Shown piece after piece: positions 15,167-24,590 of a DNA stretch of 33,088 nt. This DNA comes from an uncultured Spirochaetales bacterium. Its GTDB lineage: Bacteria > Spirochaetota > Spirochaetia > Sphaerochaetales > Sphaerochaetaceae. The DNA is taken from contig CAKQJZ010000013.1 in NCBI GenBank assembly GCA_934247875.1, positions 1 to 33,088 on the forward strand. Reading direction: 5' to 3'. A program made the translations under genes and the position numbers. Within the stretch, counting starts at the first letter, position 1. Every line of letters begins with the position of its first letter. The notes under the pieces were generated by a model. The model ran no database searches. It worked only from the letters and a program-made list of their open reading frames with translations, and was not told the DNA's origin.

Positions 15167-16324
15167 ATGGAATATATAAAAAGAGCTCTTGAAATAGGGA
15201 ACTTGCTTGATGAAAACTCCATTTTTCTCTTTGGTCCAAGAATGACAGGAAAGACATCCTATATTGAGAATGAGCTTCAGAAGAAAGCTATCCTCTCAAT
15301 CACATTTCTTGACGGTGACACTCTTGATGCATTTCGACGTAACCCAGTACTCCTTCGTTCGATGCTGAAAGGAAAGACAGAGGGCTTTGTCATTGTAGAT
15401 GAGGTTCAGCTCTACCCTCCTGTGCTCCTCGATATCCAGCATATAATGACGCATAGTGATATACAGTTTCTTCTCACTGGATCGAGTGCAAGGAAGCTCA
15501 AAAGAAGAGGGAGCAATCTTCTTGGAGGAAGAGCAGGAATTGTATCTATGCATCCTCTTGTGTGGAAGGAGATTAAAGACAGAAATCCTGAACTTGATTC
15601 TATTTTCGCAACTGGCATGCTACCAAAGGCTTTCATGGCTAAATCATATCAGACGCAGCTGAGGAACTATGTTAGAGGATACCTCGACAATGAGATAGCA
15701 GCTGAAGGAGAACGGCGTGATCTTGGCACTTTCAGCAACTTCCTCACATTCGCAGCTTCCGAAAACACGGAGCTGATGAATTTCTCAAATGTGTCCAGGG
15801 ACATAGGCATGTCAGCAGACACAATCAAGGAATGGTATCAAATACTTGTAGACACATTCATCGGCTACTATCTCAGGCCATACAGGAAAGGTTCAAAAAG
15901 GGTGCCTGTGAATACATCCAAGTTCTATTTCTTCGATGTAGGAGTTGCAAGAGCTGCTGCCAGGATGCCTGTCCCATCAGAGACCATGACAGAGTATGGC
16001 AAGATGTTCGAGAACTACATCTTTATGGAGCTCAAGGCATACATTGACTACAACATGACAGACGATGATCTTTATTTCTGGCGAACCCGTGAAGGCTATG
16101 AAGTTGATTTTGTGATTGATCGTAAGGCCGCCATAGAAATAAAGACTTCAAAGAACATCACAAATAAAGAACTGAAGGGGCTTAGGGCTTTTATGGATGA
16201 GAATGCTGTGAAGAACTATATCATAGTCTGCCGTGAACTCTTTGAGCATACAACCGATGATGGTATCAGGATAATACCGTGGAAAGTATTTCTTGATAGG
16301 CTTTGGAATGGAGAGATAGTCTAG
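15167..16324 (+). CDS. AAA-family ATPase with DUF4143 domain, cluster paralogue 3
   Basis: A 385-residue paralogue of the two preceding ATPases. Walker A is GPRMTGKT at 23-30, Walker B VIVDEVQ with D78-E79, then TGSSARKLK and LGGR at 119-122. The helix-turn-helix at about 205-227 reads GMSADTIKEWYQIL. The C-terminal motif is YEVDFVIDRKAAIEIK with D314, E324 and K326, so the D...ExK pattern is intact. ATG 15167 follows AGAGGT at normal spacing. A strong hairpin follows the gene and separates it from operon 2, which converges on it. Confidence 0.88.
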   Translation: MEYIKRALEIGNLLDENSIFLFGPRMTGKTSYIENELQKKAILSITFLDGDTLDAFRRNPVLLRSMLKGKTEGFVIVDEVQLYPPVLLDIQHIMTHSDIQFLLTGSSARKLKRRGSNLLGGRAGIVSMHPLVWKEIKDRNPELDSIFATGMLPKAFMAKSYQTQLRNYVRGYLDNEIAAEGERRDLGTFSNFLTFAASENTELMNFSNVSRDIGMSADTIKEWYQILVDTFIGYYLRPYRKGSKRVPVNTSKFYFFDVGVARAAARMPVPSETMTEYGKMFENYIFMELKAYIDYNMTDDDLYFWRTREGYEVDFVIDRKAAIEIKTSKNITNKELKGLRAFMDENAVKNYIIVCRELFEHTTDDGIRIIPWKVFLDRLWNGEIV

Positions 16325-16376
16325 CAAGATTTTATAACGCAATTGAAATTTATCTCTCTCAAATAAACTAATCGAC

Positions 16377-16410
16377 AAAGGGAAGTACTTTCAAATCGCA
16401 CTTCCCTTTT
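16377..16410 (+). terminator. Rho-independent terminator between convergent units
   Basis: AAAGGGAAGT at 16377-16386 and ACTTCCCTTT at 16400-16409 form a perfect 10-bp stem with a 13-nt loop, followed by T and ATT on the plus strand. On the minus strand the stem runs into CCCTTTG, so it may also end operon 2. It lies 52 bp after the ATPase stop and 11 bp past the stop of the last operon 2 gene. Confidence 0.8.
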
Positions 16411-16420
16411 ATTGCCATTA

Positions 16421-17455
16421 TTATTCTGTATAAGAAATAGTCTCAAGTCCCATATCAAGGGCAAGGTCGTTTACCATCTTTAAGTTCTCTGGCAGTACTT
16501 CTACCATTCCACTCTTTTCAGAAGTTTTGAATTTATTATCTTCAATCTCACCTGGCATAAAGATGCCTTTTGAGTTTTTAGCGAATTTTGAAGCTTTAAG
16601 CTCTTTAATACGAGCATCAACATCATGATAATACTTGTCTTCATCATTGAATGCTTTCACATCCATTGCAATCATCATCAAAGATGGTCCTTCTGCAAAG
16701 TCTTTTGCTCTATCTCCTGTTCCACCACCAAATAAAGTGCCTGCTAAGATATCGATCATAACAGCCATACCCCAGCCTTTATAACCAGCCATAGGAGCGA
16801 CAGTGTAATAGTCATTCATGCTAGTTGTTGGCATACCTTCTCTATCGAGGCACCAGCCTTCTGGGAGCTCTGTAATGCCCTGACGTTTCATATTTGATAC
16901 CTTTCCATTAGCAACGACTGTCATTGCCATATCAAGGACAGGAGAGACTTCTTCCTTTGCAGGAGCAGCAACACAGATAGGGTTGTTGCCAATTACTTTC
17001 TCGCATCCGCCCCAAGGAGCCATAGTAGAGTCGCCAGTTCCAAGTGAAGTACCAATCATGCCTGCTCTTTGAGCCATTTGTGAGTAATAAGCCAGCGCAC
17101 CAAAGTGGTTAGCACCTCTTACGCATACAACACCAACTCCGTATTTCTTTGCTTTCTCGATGGCATCTTCCATAGCTTTGTAACCAAGAATCTGACCACT
17201 TGAGTGATTGCCATCCCAAACAGCAACGACACCGTTATCTTTAACGACAGTAACGTTCATGTTTGGAATCATCTTTCCTTCTTTGATTAAGCGGACATAT
17301 CTTGCAGTGCACAATATACCATGAGAGTGAACTCCTCTTTGGTCTGCTTCAACGAGCATATCTGCAATAATCAGAGCCTCATCTTCATTAACGCCTACAT
17401 TCATAAAGATCTTTGCAATCTTTTCTTTTGCTTCTTTAACAGAAATAGTGACCAT
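16421..17455 (-). CDS. Ldh2/MDH2-type NAD(P)-dependent 2-hydroxyacid dehydrogenase (operon 2, last gene)
   Basis: A 344-residue member of the malate/L-lactate/ureidoglycolate dehydrogenase family (YlbC/YiaK/AllD type), which reduces or oxidises 2-keto/2-hydroxy acids. Diagnostic stretches are DQRGVHSHGI with the conserved histidines at 43 and 45, ANHFGALAYYSQMA, GNNPICVAAPA, DMAMTVVANGK and the glycine-rich WGMAVMIDILAGTLFGGGTGD. Length is normal. YiaK-type members act on 2,3-diketogulonate, so a role late in uronate or aldonate breakdown would suit the lyase in this operon; that is inference. GGAGAATAAT precedes ATG 17455. Confidence 0.9.
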   Translation of the reverse strand: MVTISVKEAKEKIAKIFMNVGVNEDEALIIADMLVEADQRGVHSHGILCTARYVRLIKEGKMIPNMNVTVVKDNGVVAVWDGNHSSGQILGYKAMEDAIEKAKKYGVGVVCVRGANHFGALAYYSQMAQRAGMIGTSLGTGDSTMAPWGGCEKVIGNNPICVAAPAKEEVSPVLDMAMTVVANGKVSNMKRQGITELPEGWCLDREGMPTTSMNDYYTVAPMAGYKGWGMAVMIDILAGTLFGGGTGDRAKDFAEGPSLMMIAMDVKAFNDEDKYYHDVDARIKELKASKFAKNSKGIFMPGEIEDNKFKTSEKSGMVEVLPENLKMVNDLALDMGLETISYTE

Positions 17456-17472
17456 TTTTATTATTCTCCTTA

Positions 17473-18474
17473 TTATCTTTCAATCTTGATATATCGTCCT
17501 TTGCTGTGCTGGATAGCATTTACTATCGAAACTGCAGCAAGGCCAGTATGGCAATCTGCGATAAATGGCGTGCCATTCAATAGTGCTTTGTAATATTCAT
17601 TTATCAGAAGACCGTGGCTAACACCCCACTCTGACTTTTCTCCAGTTAAGACTTCAGCTGGATGGAAGATTGTATTGCCATCCTCTTCAACTATCGTAAG
17701 CCCAGACTGTCTTACACTCATCACAGCCTTCTCAAGCCTTAACTCAACATCGCACACTTTAGAACCCAAATAGCAGTTTGAGCAGAAAGCTACTACTTCA
17801 GCACCGCACTTCAGCTTCAGCAGTGCCATAGCAGTATCTTCAACTTCATACGCATCAGTATCGCGAAGCTTGCCATCAAAGCCAGAGAGTGAGTCAACTC
17901 CTCCTGTAAGGTAATCAACAAGATCTAATGTATGGATTGACTGGTTGATGATACAACCGCCACCTTCTCCGTTATATTTGCCTCTCCATGGAGATTCGCT
18001 ATAGTACTTGCCATTTCTATACCATGTAACAAGAGCCATACCACTTTGTATCTTTCCATACTTTCCGCTCTCAATTATCTCTTTTGCTTCCACAGTCGCT
18101 TTATTTAGACGGTTTTGAAAACAGACGCCTAGAAGCTTTCCTGTCTCTTCGCTTTTTCTGATCATCTGTTTTGCTTCATTTACTGTGATAGCAAGAGGCT
18201 TTTCACAAAACACATTAAAACCATGATCTAGAAGATCCATGACAATCTGAGGATGCGTATTGTGTGGTGTGATAACATGCACGACATCAATATCTTTGCC
18301 ATACAGCTCTTTATAGTCAGTAAGCGGAATACCTCCATATGTCTCTGAAAAGGCCTTAGCTTTCTCAAAGTCGATATCGATGCAATACTCAAGATGAGTA
18401 TAAGCATTATCCTTTAACGCTTTGCCATGGTTTTTTGAAACAGCTCCACAGCCAACGACAGCTGTCTTGAACAT
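17473..18474 (-). CDS. Gfo/Idh/MocA-family oxidoreductase (operon 2)
   Basis: A 333-residue dehydrogenase with an N-terminal VVGCGAVSKNH Rossmann motif, EKP in FCEKPLAITV, and the active-site stretch IINQSIHTLDL, with the conserved His and final Asp kept and Asn in place of the first Asp. It is most like the enzyme at 1760-2782 among those present here (shared W-G-GEGGG and IHTLDL surroundings). Its ATG 18474 directly follows the TGA of the AraC regulator, and the ribosome site GGAGAG lies inside that gene, so translation is coupled. The substrate is not readable from sequence. Confidence 0.88.
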   Translation of the reverse strand: MFKTAVVGCGAVSKNHGKALKDNAYTHLEYCIDIDFEKAKAFSETYGGIPLTDYKELYGKDIDVVHVITPHNTHPQIVMDLLDHGFNVFCEKPLAITVNEAKQMIRKSEETGKLLGVCFQNRLNKATVEAKEIIESGKYGKIQSGMALVTWYRNGKYYSESPWRGKYNGEGGGCIINQSIHTLDLVDYLTGGVDSLSGFDGKLRDTDAYEVEDTAMALLKLKCGAEVVAFCSNCYLGSKVCDVELRLEKAVMSVRQSGLTIVEEDGNTIFHPAEVLTGEKSEWGVSHGLLINEYYKALLNGTPFIADCHTGLAAVSIVNAIQHSKGRYIKIER

Positions 18475-20664
18475 TCAGCTCTCCTTTGAGACAGAAGATT
18501 TATACTGTCCCGGTGTAATTCCTTCAACAGTCTTAAAAACACGTGCAAATGTTCTAAGACTACCAAATCCACATTTATCAACTACGTCATTGACCTTCTC
18601 TCCTTCAGATAGAAGTTCTTTGGCTTTATCAAGACGATAGTTAGTGATGTATTCAGATATGTTGCTTCCGTAGTATTTCTTAAATATTCTAGATAGGTAC
18701 GCAATCGAGATATCAAAATTATCAGCGATAGATGAAACATTCATCATTGCATTCGAACAATTATCATGTATATATGACAATACCTTTTTGTATATCTGGT
18801 ATGTCTCTGATGATGCATCTGCAGAAGGCAGCATCGCCTTAATGCTGTAGCAAGTTACATCGATTATCTCTTCTACTCCTGATAGAGACTTCTGGAAGTT
18901 GAGAGACTGCAATATAGGTGGGAACTTTATCTCAGGCACGCCCTCACTGTAATGACTATCCAAGCTATTGATAGTTCGGATTATAGTACCGCTAATAGAG
19001 AAGAGCAAAAAACGCAGAGTCTTTGGAGATACTCCGTTTTCTCTGTTTCGTTCAATAACTTTGCTGACTATTGCTTTCGCTTTCTCCGCTTCTCCTTCTT
19101 TCAGTGCTTTCTGGAGCATCATATTCTCTTCAAGCGTATATTGATACGTGTTTTGTCTTGTAGAAGAGATAAGCTCTGAATAAGACATATAGGCAATATC
19201 GTGGTCTTTTTGATATTCATGCACGCTAATTGCTTCGATATAGCTATCCTGAATAGATTTGAGTCCTGTATGAAGAAGTGAAATTGAGAAAGAATCAAGT
19301 ACAGATTCTTCTTTTGCATGAGACACAAGCTCATTGAAATATTCATCTTCTGAGTGCACAGCATTTATCAAGAAAGAGCCGCTATATTCAGATTGGAATG
19401 GGAGTATCAGCGTTTTGGGACTCTGCGCTTTTAAGTAAGCTCCCACATCAGCTTTTTCACTTGTTGCGATAACAACACAGAAATAATCAGAAACAAGTTC
19501 CACACCTAGTGCGGAAAGAGTTTCTTTAGTAACTGTTGTATCTCCTCCAAGCAGCTTTCTGATAGCACTATCAACAAGCGATGAACGCTGCTTGACAATC
19601 TGATCTGATAAATCTTCCTTTTGAGCTTTTAGATCTGACACGCTAGAGACAAATGGCGTATACGCATTTGATTCAATCGGTACACTTTCAAGATCCAGGC
19701 CAGATGCTTCTGCTGCCTCTAAGTAGCTTATCCAGTCTTTTTTGACACTGCGCCTTATGATTATGCCGCCAAAGATAACTGCTGAGAAGAAAACAAGTGC
19801 AATTATGAGGATTATGAGATAATAGTCATGGAAATATAAAGAGCGGTCCATGAGTACGATGCACTTCAAGCCTAAGATAGGATTATCGCCAACAGATGCA
19901 ATTGATTTTTCAAATCTTTCAGTTGTGCCACTCTTCATAGCTGAAAGCTGCTCATTCTTTACTCCTGCTTTATACTTGCCTGAAAAGCTATAAACGATAG
20001 CATCTTGTCGCTCACTATAGATAACAACATCATGGTAGCTATCAATAACAGATGGAAAGAGCACATCTTTTGATATTACTATTCCTACTGTTAGATTATT
20101 GCGATTTGATGAGAGGATATAAGTCATTGGAAGTATGATAAGGACATCTTTTTCAGAAAGATCATACATATAAACATCCCAGACTTCAGACCTCAAGAAC
20201 TCATTGATATCATCTTGAGAGAGAGAAAGATACCCATTTTCAGCCATCTCACTTAACTTTCCCCAAGAATGGTTGGTGATGTACCAATCGTTTTGGGGAC
20301 TGAAAAGGAAAAGACTCTCAATATTAGTGTTTGAAAGCTCTAAGCGTCTGATGTCTGATGCATGATATGAAAGCTCCAAACTTGACATCTCGCTTAAAGA
20401 AGCAGCATTCCTGATATCATTAAAATCATTATCTACAATGATCTCTGCTTTCATCTCATTGATGCGTGTTAAGACATTTCTGAAAGAATCCTGCACATAT
20501 GATGCAGCTATATTATTGGAATAAGTTATGGAAGAAGAATTCATGTAAAGCGCTAAGAGAGCAACTACCAAGACCATCAAAAGAGGAATCAATGTTGCAA
20601 AGAGGTAGGACAGAGTCCAATGTGTGACTGTCTTTCGCTTAAAGCTTTGCTCTTTTCTTACCAT
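18475..20664 (-). CDS. Membrane-bound AraC-family transcriptional regulator
   Basis: A 729-residue one-component regulator. A first membrane span lies at about residues 17-42 (LFATLIPLLMVLVVALLALY) and a second at about 280-303 (YLIILIIALVFFSAVIFGG), bracketing an extracytoplasmic region of roughly 230 residues that is probably the sensor. A long cytoplasmic part follows. It ends with two helix-turn-helix motifs at about 640-725: SIADNFDISIAYLSRIFKKYYG and NDVVDKCGFGSLRTFARVFK, then GITPGQYK. Regulators of this build commonly control adjacent LplB/LplC-type transporter genes. Here it lies within operon 2 rather than at its head, so it would also control its own synthesis. Confidence 0.92.
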   Translation of the reverse strand: MVRKEQSFKRKTVTHWTLSYLFATLIPLLMVLVVALLALYMNSSSITYSNNIAASYVQDSFRNVLTRINEMKAEIIVDNDFNDIRNAASLSEMSSLELSYHASDIRRLELSNTNIESLFLFSPQNDWYITNHSWGKLSEMAENGYLSLSQDDINEFLRSEVWDVYMYDLSEKDVLIILPMTYILSSNRNNLTVGIVISKDVLFPSVIDSYHDVVIYSERQDAIVYSFSGKYKAGVKNEQLSAMKSGTTERFEKSIASVGDNPILGLKCIVLMDRSLYFHDYYLIILIIALVFFSAVIFGGIIIRRSVKKDWISYLEAAEASGLDLESVPIESNAYTPFVSSVSDLKAQKEDLSDQIVKQRSSLVDSAIRKLLGGDTTVTKETLSALGVELVSDYFCVVIATSEKADVGAYLKAQSPKTLILPFQSEYSGSFLINAVHSEDEYFNELVSHAKEESVLDSFSISLLHTGLKSIQDSYIEAISVHEYQKDHDIAYMSYSELISSTRQNTYQYTLEENMMLQKALKEGEAEKAKAIVSKVIERNRENGVSPKTLRFLLFSISGTIIRTINSLDSHYSEGVPEIKFPPILQSLNFQKSLSGVEEIIDVTCYSIKAMLPSADASSETYQIYKKVLSYIHDNCSNAMMNVSSIADNFDISIAYLSRIFKKYYGSNISEYITNYRLDKAKELLSEGEKVNDVVDKCGFGSLRTFARVFKTVEGITPGQYKSSVSKES

Positions 20665-20687
20665 AACCTAATTTTATATCTCCTCGT

Positions 20688-21806
20688 TTAACAAGGAAAA
20701 GAACCTCCGCATTTTTCTTTTAGCAATTCTTCATATCTATCTGCATCGATTGGAAGCTCTACCCAGCCACCTCCTGTCCAAGATGATAAGAAGATTGCAT
20801 TGATTATCTCTAAGCTCTTAATGCCATCAGAGCCAGGAGCAAGCAGCGGCGTCCCTTTTTGTATTGCATCACAGAAGTTAGTGATGATGCCACAGTGGGA
20901 TGTGTATGTACCTTTGACAGGAATCTCACATTTCCAGATTTCAGGGTGTCCAATCTCTCCTTTGAAGTGCTGCTGGAAATCATCTGTATCTTCTCTGCAG
21001 CGCCAGAATGTGATTGTATCATTTTCAACAACAAGCTTGCCTCGTGTACCTGAGATTTCTAATCTGTTTGTTCCAGGCTCATCTGCAATAGTTGTGATAT
21101 ATGTACCGATATGGCCATCAGGATATTCCATTAAAGCATAGACATCATCCTCAACTTCGATATTGCGGTATTTTCCATAATAAACATCAGCCTTTACTCT
21201 GCTTGGCATTCCGCAGATCCATTGCCAAAGATCTAAGTTGTGAGGGTTCTGATTCATTAAAAGACCGCCACCTTCTCCACGCCAGGTTGCACGCCATGTA
21301 GAGTTATCATAATAAGATTGAGGCCTGAACCAGGAAGAAATCAGCCAGTGGCAATGCAGGATGCGTCCAACTTCTCCACTCTGAACAATATCACGTGCCT
21401 TCTGATACAAAGGATTAGTCCTTTGATTGAACATAACACCAAATACTCTATCAGACTTTGCTGCTACTTCATTCATCTTCTTGACTGCGTTCGTATAAAC
21501 GCCTGCAGGCTTTTCGCAAAGATAATGAAGACCATGCTCAAGTGCATAGATGCCATATACTGGATGATAGTAATGAGGGCATGTTGGGATAACTGCATCA
21601 ACTAAGCCTGAATCCATCAACTCTTCTGCGCTATTGAAATATGCAACTTTATCACCAGCAAGTGCTTTAGCATTTTCTAGCTTTTTCTCATCTATATCTG
21701 CTATTGCAGCAAGGACAGCATTTGGCACTTTGCCAGCTAAAAGTGCAGTAGAGTGCTGCTTGCCCATATGTCCAAAACCGATTATACCGATTCTTACTTT
21801 TTCCAT
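20688..21806 (-). CDS. Gfo/Idh/MocA-family oxidoreductase (operon 2)
   Basis: A 372-residue enzyme, slightly longer than the others. The Rossmann motif is IGIIGFGHMGKQH, EKP appears as LCEKPAGVYT, and the active-site region reads GGGLLMNQNPHNLDLWQWICG. The NQxPHxLDLWQW form marks a distinct Gfo/Idh/MocA subgroup. ATG 21806 follows AAAAGGAG. The gene lies between the TIM-barrel isomerase at 21823 and the AraC gene, so an oxidoreductase acting before or after that isomerase is likely. Confidence 0.88.
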   Translation of the reverse strand: MEKVRIGIIGFGHMGKQHSTALLAGKVPNAVLAAIADIDEKKLENAKALAGDKVAYFNSAEELMDSGLVDAVIPTCPHYYHPVYGIYALEHGLHYLCEKPAGVYTNAVKKMNEVAAKSDRVFGVMFNQRTNPLYQKARDIVQSGEVGRILHCHWLISSWFRPQSYYDNSTWRATWRGEGGGLLMNQNPHNLDLWQWICGMPSRVKADVYYGKYRNIEVEDDVYALMEYPDGHIGTYITTIADEPGTNRLEISGTRGKLVVENDTITFWRCREDTDDFQQHFKGEIGHPEIWKCEIPVKGTYTSHCGIITNFCDAIQKGTPLLAPGSDGIKSLEIINAIFLSSWTGGGWVELPIDADRYEELLKEKCGGSFPC

Positions 21807-21822
21807 TTCAAGCTCCTTTTTT

Positions 21823-22587
21823 TTAAGCGTTAGCTAATTGTCTTAGCACTGAAAGCGCTTTCTTGGAATCTTCTTTCCAATCATCGCTTTTGCCTTCAAT
21901 CGACATCGTGCCATCATAATCTGCTTCTTTAAGTGCGTTCAAAAACTCTTTAACTTCTTCACACTCTTCAGTTGGATATCGTCTTCCGTCCTTCAGTGCG
22001 ATATGTGTGTGAAGCAGAGGAGAGCATAAAGCAATACGACCAATATCCTCACCTTCACTTCTCATATGGTATGCATCTGCTAAGAGTCCTACGTTATCAA
22101 GTGATACACACTCTTGAAGCGCAGCACCCTCAGCGAGAGTATTGATAAGGTTTGTCTCACTTCTGTTAAGTGGCTCAATTGCTATAGAGATGCCATGCTC
22201 TTTAGCTTTTTCCCCTATAAGCTTTGTCACATCAACAAGCTCTCTAAAGCTATCTTGCCATCTAGCTCCATCTGGAACTCTCCTGCTCTTTCCGGAACCA
22301 AAGACAACAAGCTTGCAGCCAAGCTTATCCATTCTTGAGAAAGCAATATCCAAATAGCTTAAAAGCGCTTTTTCATCATACTCTTTTCCAATTACTACCA
22401 TAGACTTAGGAAGGAGCAAGCATGCTCTCTCCATCTTGATATGAGCTTTCTCAAAGAGCTCCAAAACGCTGTTAAACTCCTCTTCTTGCCAAAGTGCAAA
22501 CTGATTAAGCTTTCCTTCGATGTAATCAAAGCCAACAGCTTCAACGTCTAAAACATTCTTAATATCTGTACAAAGTCCAAATCTCAT
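21823..22587 (-). CDS. Sugar phosphate isomerase/epimerase-type TIM barrel (AP_endonuc_2 fold)
   Basis: A 254-residue cytoplasmic protein of the xylose-isomerase-like TIM-barrel superfamily. Metal-ligand-like positions appear at strand ends: IEPLNRSETN, LADAYHMRSEGED, HTHIALKDGRRYP and MSIEGKSDD, each carrying the Glu/His/Asp residues that bind a divalent metal in IolE, IolI and related epimerases. Its start overlaps the stop of the lyase gene by ATGA. The same fold acts with Gfo/Idh/MocA dehydrogenases in inositol and keto-sugar routes. The exact reaction (isomerase, epimerase, dehydratase or lyase) is not determined. Confidence 0.85.
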   Translation of the reverse strand: MRFGLCTDIKNVLDVEAVGFDYIEGKLNQFALWQEEEFNSVLELFEKAHIKMERACLLLPKSMVVIGKEYDEKALLSYLDIAFSRMDKLGCKLVVFGSGKSRRVPDGARWQDSFRELVDVTKLIGEKAKEHGISIAIEPLNRSETNLINTLAEGAALQECVSLDNVGLLADAYHMRSEGEDIGRIALCSPLLHTHIALKDGRRYPTEECEEVKEFLNALKEADYDGTMSIEGKSDDWKEDSKKALSVLRQLANA

Positions 22588-24575
22588 ACTCTTTTAACTT
22601 CCTCTTTTGTGATGCACCACTTTCCGCTTGGTGTCTTGAGAATGACCTTATCGCCATCGATTGATACAGTAGAATCATCTCCTTTTGACTTTATGATAGT
22701 AGCTGCCATAAATGGAGCCTTTCCGCCATAAGCCATAGTGACTTGTCCACTTGGTTCTTTTACAGGGTATCCATAGCTTATCCAGCCACCTTTTGGGTCT
22801 GTACTGCCACAAAGATATGAAGAAGCAAAATCTACATTTGATACAAAATCAAGCTCAAATGGAACATGACCTCTTGATACATAGTCGATATGCTTATCGT
22901 TGAGAGTCACATCTGTGCTGTTGAAGTTGTACATAAGCCTAAAATCGTGGCACTCTTTTGCAGGGCCTTCCACATAGTCAATCAATATAACTACAGAGCC
23001 AGGAGCCATGATAAGCTTTCTTCTATGGAAGACAGGATCTTCAAGGTATGCATAGCCATTATGAGAAAGATCTATCATCTTGAGACCTTCTACATCTCCG
23101 AAGAAGTGACAGAGCGCTCTTACGTTGCGTCTTCTGTCAACGCCTTTTATCTCGCCAATCTCATGGTTATCAACATAGAGAGTATTGTGAGCAAGTGCAG
23201 AACAGAAATAAGCTCTCCAATCCTTCCAGACAGAGGAACGATAGATATAGCGTCCGCTATCAACAAGGATATCTTCACCTTTAAGCGTGACTTCTGCATG
23301 CATCGAGTCATTATGGCTATGAGTTGAACGTTCACCAAGTTCCAGCTGAGTTGAGTGAGTGCAAAGGTAATCTGCATTGCTATCCCAGCCAGTTCTCATT
23401 ACATAAATGCCCTCTTCACTATATTTATAGTCTTTCTGAGCTGGCTCCTTTCCTTCCTTTCTGAGAGTAGCAAAGTACTTAAACTCTTCATCCCCAAAAA
23501 GCTCATACATCCAATTCATATAAGCTCTAAGCTCATTGAGATCACGAGGGAAGAATGAGAGGTTCATTCCTTCATAGATAGAGGTATCAGAGCGACGAGT
23601 AGTAAGATCATCTCTGTCTGCATCTCCAATCATAGGAGTTGAAAGATCTGGTTTAATAAGAGAGATAATATAGAGCGCGCTGCGTCTTATACACTCCCAC
23701 GCATAGTCAGGAACGTAGATATCGTTCTTCTTGCACATAACAAGAGCCTGTGCAAATGCAATCGATGCAACCATATGGTAAATTGGAGTCTTTTCCATAT
23801 GGATTCCATTATCACTGAAGCAGAATCTCACTTCGTGCATAACACGGCCATATGCAGTGGAGAACCACTCTTTGGCTTCCTTGAATTCAGGAAACATTAT
23901 CGCAATCTGCAATAGTGCGCTTGTCTCCATGCTAAGCCAGTTGCTAGATCTGTCGTGGTTAGAATAATGCCCCATCAAAAAGAGTGCATGGTCCCTGATG
24001 CCAAGCAAGAAAGAAGCAAGGTCTTCGCTTGTCCAGACTTTAGAATGACGGAAGATCTCAAAGACAGGAAGCCATGTAGTGTAGACACGAATACCAGTCT
24101 CAATTGTTCTCCAAGCAGTGCCAGGGAATGGCTGCTTAGGCACAAACGTAAAGTCACGGATAAATTCATCTGCTGGCCAAGCCTGGCGGAATGAATGCAT
24201 CTCAGATAAGAATTCCTTTGTGTACCTTTCGTCTTTTGTAAGAGCATAAGCTCTTGCAAGAGGTTGCCAATAGATTGTACGAAACAACGACCAGCTCCAT
24301 TCATTATCACGGCTAGTCTCAGTTGTCGGATTGAAAGTCCAATCGATAGGGCCATTGAATTTATGTCCGAATATATCATGCTCCATCACTTTCTCAGCAT
24401 CATCTATTATCTGATCATCTTTAAGCTCTTCTGCATCTTTTAAAGAGAATAAATAAACAGGCTTAGTTCTGTTTCTAAAGTACTCTACTAGTTTTTCTCC
24501 AGTAATCTCGCCCATCTCGCTTAAAGCTGGGTTTTCTTTATCCAAAAGTTCGATCAGTTGCTTTGTATAATTCAT
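22584..24575 (-). CDS. Heparinase II/III-family polysaccharide or oligosaccharide lyase
   Basis: A 663-residue protein with an N-terminal alpha/alpha-barrel (NHDRSSNWLSMETSALLQIA near 200-230) and a C-terminal beta-rich Hepar_II_III domain. The conserved catalytic-type block reads THSHNDSMHAEV, then LVDSGRYIY and ALAHNTLYVD. The family cleaves uronate-containing glycans by beta-elimination. There is no signal peptide, so it should act on imported oligosaccharides in the cytoplasm. I chose ATG 24575 because GAGG at 24582-24585 is 6 bp upstream; the TTG at 24587 overlaps that site. Whether the substrate is heparin-like, chondroitin-like, alginate or pectin-derived cannot be said. Confidence 0.87.
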   Translation of the reverse strand: MNYTKQLIELLDKENPALSEMGEITGEKLVEYFRNRTKPVYLFSLKDAEELKDDQIIDDAEKVMEHDIFGHKFNGPIDWTFNPTTETSRDNEWSWSLFRTIYWQPLARAYALTKDERYTKEFLSEMHSFRQAWPADEFIRDFTFVPKQPFPGTAWRTIETGIRVYTTWLPVFEIFRHSKVWTSEDLASFLLGIRDHALFLMGHYSNHDRSSNWLSMETSALLQIAIMFPEFKEAKEWFSTAYGRVMHEVRFCFSDNGIHMEKTPIYHMVASIAFAQALVMCKKNDIYVPDYAWECIRRSALYIISLIKPDLSTPMIGDADRDDLTTRRSDTSIYEGMNLSFFPRDLNELRAYMNWMYELFGDEEFKYFATLRKEGKEPAQKDYKYSEEGIYVMRTGWDSNADYLCTHSTQLELGERSTHSHNDSMHAEVTLKGEDILVDSGRYIYRSSVWKDWRAYFCSALAHNTLYVDNHEIGEIKGVDRRRNVRALCHFFGDVEGLKMIDLSHNGYAYLEDPVFHRRKLIMAPGSVVILIDYVEGPAKECHDFRLMYNFNSTDVTLNDKHIDYVSRGHVPFELDFVSNVDFASSYLCGSTDPKGGWISYGYPVKEPSGQVTMAYGGKAPFMAATIIKSKGDDSTVSIDGDKVILKTPSGKWCITKEEVKRV

Positions 24576-24590
24576 TGATAACCTCAATTG

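Noticed and set aside
20800..21141. Open frame of 113 codons on the plus strand
   Set aside because: It is antisense to the Gfo/Idh gene at 20688-21806 and has no independent support.
22890..23327. Open frame of 145 codons on the plus strand
   Set aside because: It is antisense to the heparinase II/III gene, whose domains cover the whole stretch; the antisense text shows no protein family pattern.
23975..24379. Open frame of 134 codons on the minus strand
   Set aside because: It overlaps the lyase gene in another frame of the same strand; the lyase frame has clear domain motifs and this one does not.
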